Of a stretch of 64,000 nucleotides of DNA, positions 61,652-64,000 are shown in pieces. The DNA comes from Lutibacter flavus (GTDB taxonomy: Bacteria; Bacteroidota; Bacteroidia; Flavobacteriales; Flavobacteriaceae), in the NCBI RefSeq assembly GCF_900188355.1, contig NZ_FZNX01000002.1, forward strand, positions 496,001 through 560,000, read 5' to 3'. The notes beneath the pieces are model-generated. The model saw nothing but the letters and a program-made list of their open reading frames with translations. It was not told where the DNA came from and made no database searches. How positions within the stretch are numbered: position 1 is the first letter of the stretch; every line of letters starts with the position of its first letter. Position numbers and translations under genes: made by a program.

Positions 61652-64000
61652 ATGGGATATAAAAAACCATCATTTATAGAAGGAATAGCAGAAAAATTAG
61701 GAATTATTCCAAATTTACATAAAGAAGGTTATCAAGAATTTGATAATGATATGCGCCATTTTACGGATGAAGAAGTGGCTCAAATGTATGAGAATTTTCC
61801 TCCACCAGAAAAATGGGATAATTGGGTTGAATACGACCCAAAAGTTTGGCCTAAAAAAGAGAAAAAAACCTATCAGATTGTTCCAACAACTTGCTTTAAT
61901 TGTGAAAGTGCTTGTGGATTAACAGCATTTATAGATAAAGAAACTCAAGAAGTTAAAAAGTTTGAAGGGAATCCATACCACCCGGGAAGTAGAGGTAGAA
62001 ACTGTGCAAAAGGTCCTGCAACAATCAATCAAATTACAGATCCAGATCGTATTTTATTTCCTTTAAAAAGAAAAGGAAAAAGAGGTGACGGTGAGTGGGA
62101 ACGAATTTCTTGGGACGATGCATTAGATACCATTGCTACAAGAATTAGAAAAGCAATTTTAGAAGATAGACATAATGAGATAGCTTACCACGTTGGAAGA
62201 CCAGGGAATGAAAAATTCATGAACTGGATTTTGCAAGGTTGGGGAATAGATGGGCATAATTCGCATACTAATATTTGTTCTTCAGGAGCACGTTTTGGAT
62301 ATAATTTATGGTATGGTTACGATAGACCATCACCAGACCACGCTGAAGCAAAATTTATTTTGTTGGTTTCGGCACATTTAGAATCGGGCCATTATTTCAA
62401 CCCTCATGCACAACGTATTATTGAAGGTAAAATGAAAGGAGCAAAATTGGCTACAATGGATCCTAGATTATCTAATACGGCAAGTATGTCTGATTATTGG
62501 TTGCCTTCTTATCCGGGAACAGAAGCTGCCGTTTTATTGGCAATGGCCTTAATTATTTTACAGGAAGGTTTATATAATCGTAAGTATTTAGAAAATTGGA
62601 CAAATTGGCAAGAATATTTAAGAGCAAGACATTCAGATAAAGAAATCACATTTGAGAATTATATTGCTGCAATGATTGAGGAATATAAAGAATTTACCCC
62701 AGAATTTGCAGAAAAAGAATCAGGTGTAAAAGCTGAAATGATTGTTGAAATAGCACACAAAATTGGTGAAGCAGGAGAGCGTTTCGCTTCTCATAACTGG
62801 CGTGCTGCAGGAGCTTCAAACCTTGGTGGTTGGGCAGTAGCTCGTTGTTTACATTTTTTAACTGCTTTAACTGGAGCAGTTGGAGCAAAAGGAGGAACAT
62901 CTCCAAATAGTTGGAATAAATTCAAGCCTACACAACCAAATCCACCAAAACCACAAAAGAAATGGAATGAATTACATTTTCCAAAAGAATATCCTTTAGC
63001 ATTTTTTGAAATGAGTCAGTTATTGCCACATTTCTTAAAAGCAGGAAGAGGAAAAATGGATGTTTATTTTTCACGAGTATTCAATCCAGTTTGGACCTAT
63101 CCTGATGGATTTACTTGGATGGAAATGTATTCTGACGAAACAAAATTTGGATTACATGCGGCTTTAACACCAACTTGGAACGAAACAGCTTTTTATGCAG
63201 ATTTTGTGCTACCGATGGGATTAGCATCTGAACGACACGATTTAAATAGTTATGCTACACATGGTGGAACTTGGATTGCTTTTCGTCAGCCAGTTTTAAG
63301 AGAAGCAGCTCGTAGAAATGGGAAACCAGTAAAATTAACGTATGAAGCGAACCCAGGGGAAGTTTGGGAAGAAGATGAATTCTTTATAGAACTATCATGG
63401 AGAATTGATCCAGATGGAAGTATGGGAATTCGTAAACATTTTGAATCTCCATACAGACCAGGAGAAAAAATTACAATAGACGAATATTACCAATATATTT
63501 TTGAAAGAGTAAAAGGATTACCTGAAACTGCTAAAAAAGAAGGATTGACCGAATTGCAGTATATGCAAAAATATGGTGCCTTCGAAATTGAAAAAGGAGA
63601 TTCATATAAAATGAATGAAAAACTTCTTTCAGAAGAACAGTTGAAAGGCTCCAAAGTGGATCCTGTAAATGAAGTGATTTCTAAAGATGGAAAAGCAATA
63701 GGTGTTATGGTAAATGGAAAAGCCTGTGTTGGTTTTCCAACACCATCACGAAAAAATGAGTTTTATTCACAAACCATGGTCGATTGGAAATGGCCTGAAT
63801 ATGCAACACCAGCTTATATAAAAAGTCATATTCATAATGATAATTTAGATAAATCAAAAGGCGAATATGTATTGGTTCCTACTTTTAGATTACCAACATT
63901 AATTCATACACGTTCTGGAAATTCAAAATGGTTGATTGAAATTTCAAATAGGAATCCAATTTGGATGCATCCTGATGATGCTAAAAAATGGGGATTTCAA
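61652..64000 (+). CDS. Molybdopterin oxidoreductase, DMSO reductase family, 3' end outside window
   Basis: 783 codons seen, open at the right edge. The [4Fe-4S] site is Cys81, Cys84, Cys88 and Cys118 (CFNCESACGLTAF, RGRNCAKG). Molybdopterin-binding regions follow: HVGRPGNEKFMNW, NICSSGARFGYN (Cys209, the likely Mo ligand, or one of the next two Ser) and TMDPRLSNTASMSDYWLPSYPGTEAAVLLAMA. There is no Tat signal, so the enzyme should stay in the cytoplasm, like SoeA-type sulfite dehydrogenases and unlike periplasmic PsrA/PhsA. The partner is the fused FeS/NrfD protein. Sulfur chemistry is suggested by shared regulation with the YeeE genes. The substrate is inference. Confidence 0.9.
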   Translation, partial: MGYKKPSFIEGIAEKLGIIPNLHKEGYQEFDNDMRHFTDEEVAQMYENFPPPEKWDNWVEYDPKVWPKKEKKTYQIVPTTCFNCESACGLTAFIDKETQEVKKFEGNPYHPGSRGRNCAKGPATINQITDPDRILFPLKRKGKRGDGEWERISWDDALDTIATRIRKAILEDRHNEIAYHVGRPGNEKFMNWILQGWGIDGHNSHTNICSSGARFGYNLWYGYDRPSPDHAEAKFILLVSAHLESGHYFNPHAQRIIEGKMKGAKLATMDPRLSNTASMSDYWLPSYPGTEAAVLLAMALIILQEGLYNRKYLENWTNWQEYLRARHSDKEITFENYIAAMIEEYKEFTPEFAEKESGVKAEMIVEIAHKIGEAGERFASHNWRAAGASNLGGWAVARCLHFLTALTGAVGAKGGTSPNSWNKFKPTQPNPPKPQKKWNELHFPKEYPLAFFEMSQLLPHFLKAGRGKMDVYFSRVFNPVWTYPDGFTWMEMYSDETKFGLHAALTPTWNETAFYADFVLPMGLASERHDLNSYATHGGTWIAFRQPVLREAARRNGKPVKLTYEANPGEVWEEDEFFIELSWRIDPDGSMGIRKHFESPYRPGEKITIDEYYQYIFERVKGLPETAKKEGLTELQYMQKYGAFEIEKGDSYKMNEKLLSEEQLKGSKVDPVNEVISKDGKAIGVMVNGKACVGFPTPSRKNEFYSQTMVDWKWPEYATPAYIKSHIHNDNLDKSKGEYVLVPTFRLPTLIHTRSGNSKWLIEISNRNPIWMHPDDAKKWGFQ

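Overview
The window comes from an A+T-rich member of the Bacteroidota, almost certainly family Flavobacteriaceae. Supporting signs are gliding genes gldE and gldD in the mutY-ssb-gldE-gldD order, a type IX secretion C-terminal signal, Bacteroidota promoters (TTG, about 19 bp, TAnnTTTG), almost no Shine-Dalgarno sequences, a long-form IleRS, L21 with a C-terminal extension, and a DksA-like protein without a complete zinc site. Genus is not determined. I see no tRNA, rRNA, CRISPR array, insertion sequence or prophage.

Layout. 1-6874 is a carbohydrate oxidation locus: a lipoprotein sugar isomerase, an AraC regulator, then a GMC oxidoreductase, its small subunit, a second TIM-barrel isomerase and a Gfo/Idh/MocA oxidoreductase, behind two identical 14-bp palindromes. 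6876-13782 is mostly housekeeping (bacilliredoxin, J-domain protein, phosphoesterase, ileS, DksA-like) and includes two tandem paralogous non-coding modules at 8670-8952. 13858-18968 is lspA and a seven-gene arsenic operon joining inorganic arsenic resistance (arsR, arsenate reductase, acr3) to organoarsenical genes (arsP-like, arsE/F/G-like). 18952-39027 is core genome: PLP decarboxylase, uvrC, patatin/Omp85, RNase G, a 30-residue basic protein, HU, mutY, ssb, gldE, gldD, ctaA, two small lipoproteins, a DMT transporter, an M16 peptidase pair, rplU-rpmA and waaA.

39024-64000 looks like one molybdenum and sulfur regulon. Two paralogous Crp/Fnr regulators flank a two-part YeeE/YedE sulfur transporter, followed by moaA, moeA, moaC, a MobB-like/MobA fusion, a DUF1835 gene, a MoeB/ThiF-like gene and a membrane MutS-like gene. 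moaE and moaD lie further on in the opposite direction, and then a fused FeS/NrfD protein and a molybdopterin oxidoreductase that runs off the right edge. Crp/Fnr-type palindromes sit at exactly the same distance (28.5 bp, centre to start of the -7 box) before the YeeE gene and before the FeS/NrfD gene, which suggests that cofactor synthesis, sulfur uptake and the Mo enzyme are co-regulated.

The regulon is interrupted by a 9.8-kb gene (48932-58699) for a 3255-residue secreted protein of ELWxSDGT repeats, thrombospondin type-3 repeats and five leucine-rich-repeat blocks. It is bounded by a 35-bp direct repeat that duplicates the overlapping 3' ends of the MutS-like gene and moaE. This is good evidence that the giant gene was inserted at a convergent gene junction. 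It and the paired Crp/Fnr sites are the two most interesting observations.
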